Of a stretch of DNA of 6,094 bases, positions 5,948 through 6,094 are shown in pieces. The stretch is from Lachnospiraceae bacterium (lineage in GTDB: Bacteria; Bacillota; Clostridia; Lachnospirales; Lachnospiraceae): the NCBI GenBank assembly GCA_024697505.1, contig JAILFQ010000014.1, positions 1 through 6,094 on the forward strand. Direction: 5' to 3'. Under the pieces are notes generated by a model that did not search any database, had not been told where the DNA came from, and saw only the letters and a list, made by a program, of their open reading frames with translations. Positions within the stretch are counted from its first letter, which is position 1. Each line of letters starts with the position of its first letter. Made by a program: the position numbers and the translations under genes.

Positions 5948-6094
5948 ATGAGGGATTTAAAGCACATGATCTTCTTTGAGAACCTTTTGTGCGATGCTCA
6001 AAACGAGCTGGTGGAAAAGGCTATAAAAGAAGGCAAGAGGGCGCTGGGGTACAATTGTTCCTACATACCTGAGGTTTTATTAAACCTTGATGGG
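5948..6094 (+). CDS. Second HgdB-like 2-hydroxyacyl-CoA dehydratase subunit, 3'-truncated by window edge
   Basis: The visible 49 residues align without gaps to the N-terminus of the gene at 2814, with 26 identities (shared DLKH, FENLL, NELV, EGK, PE.L.NL). It is therefore a paralogous subunit of the same dehydratase superfamily. ATG 5948 has AAAGGGG at 5935-5941, 6 nt upstream, and its position matches the first residue of the paralogue. Leucine codons are mixed (TTA, CTG, CTT, TTG) and the arginines are AGG, unlike the CTT/CGT-rich first copy, so the duplication is probably not recent. The cysteine motifs and the C-terminus lie outside the window. It has its own promoter after the upstream operon's terminator, so it starts a separate transcript. 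Confidence 0.82.
   Translation, partial: MRDLKHMIFFENLLCDAQNELVEKAIKEGKRALGYNCSYIPEVLLNLDG

Overview
The window looks like a moderately low-GC genome of an anaerobic, probably gut- or rumen-associated bacterium. The support is strong AGGAGG-type ribosome binding sites, CTT/ACA-rich codon use, a Clostridia-style XRE regulator and oxygen-sensitive 2-hydroxyacyl-CoA dehydratase homologues. A Lachnospiraceae-like member of Clostridia or a host-associated Treponema would both fit; the sequence alone does not settle it. All genes I support lie on the + strand.

Layout. (1) Positions 2-1327 hold the 3' part of pgi, glucose-6-phosphate isomerase, cut by the window start. (2) Positions 1328-1602 form a 275-bp gap with two probable terminators, a perfect 26-bp palindrome between them, and the promoter of the next gene with an elaborate repeat structure around its start site. 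(3) Positions 1603-2643 encode a 346-aa XRE-type regulator with a long helical, TPR-like C-terminal region. (4) Positions 2644-2813 hold a weak terminator candidate, an extended -10 promoter and a leader hairpin. (5) Positions 2814-5737 form a compact three-gene operon: an HgdB/FldC-like 2-hydroxyacyl-CoA dehydratase subunit (397 aa), a second, larger subunit of the same superfamily (516 aa, overlapping by 8 nt), and a 55-aa single-pass membrane microprotein. (6) Positions 5738-5947 hold a very strong hairpin terminator, a REP-like inverted repeat flanked by 12-bp direct repeats, and another extended -10 promoter. (7) Position 5948 to the window end is the start of a second HgdB-like gene, 26/49 identical without gaps to the first.

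How the genes may work together. The two dehydratase subunits are predicted to form an iron-sulfur heterodimer that removes water from an (R)-2-hydroxyacyl-CoA, or does related ketyl-radical chemistry, after ATP-driven one-electron activation by a separate activase. No activase, CoA-transferase or acyl-CoA dehydrogenase gene is visible, so the substrate is unknown. The tandem paralogue suggests a duplicated or multi-component system, and the membrane microprotein is an unusual partner for an otherwise soluble enzyme. No tRNA, rRNA, CRISPR array or complete mobile element was seen.
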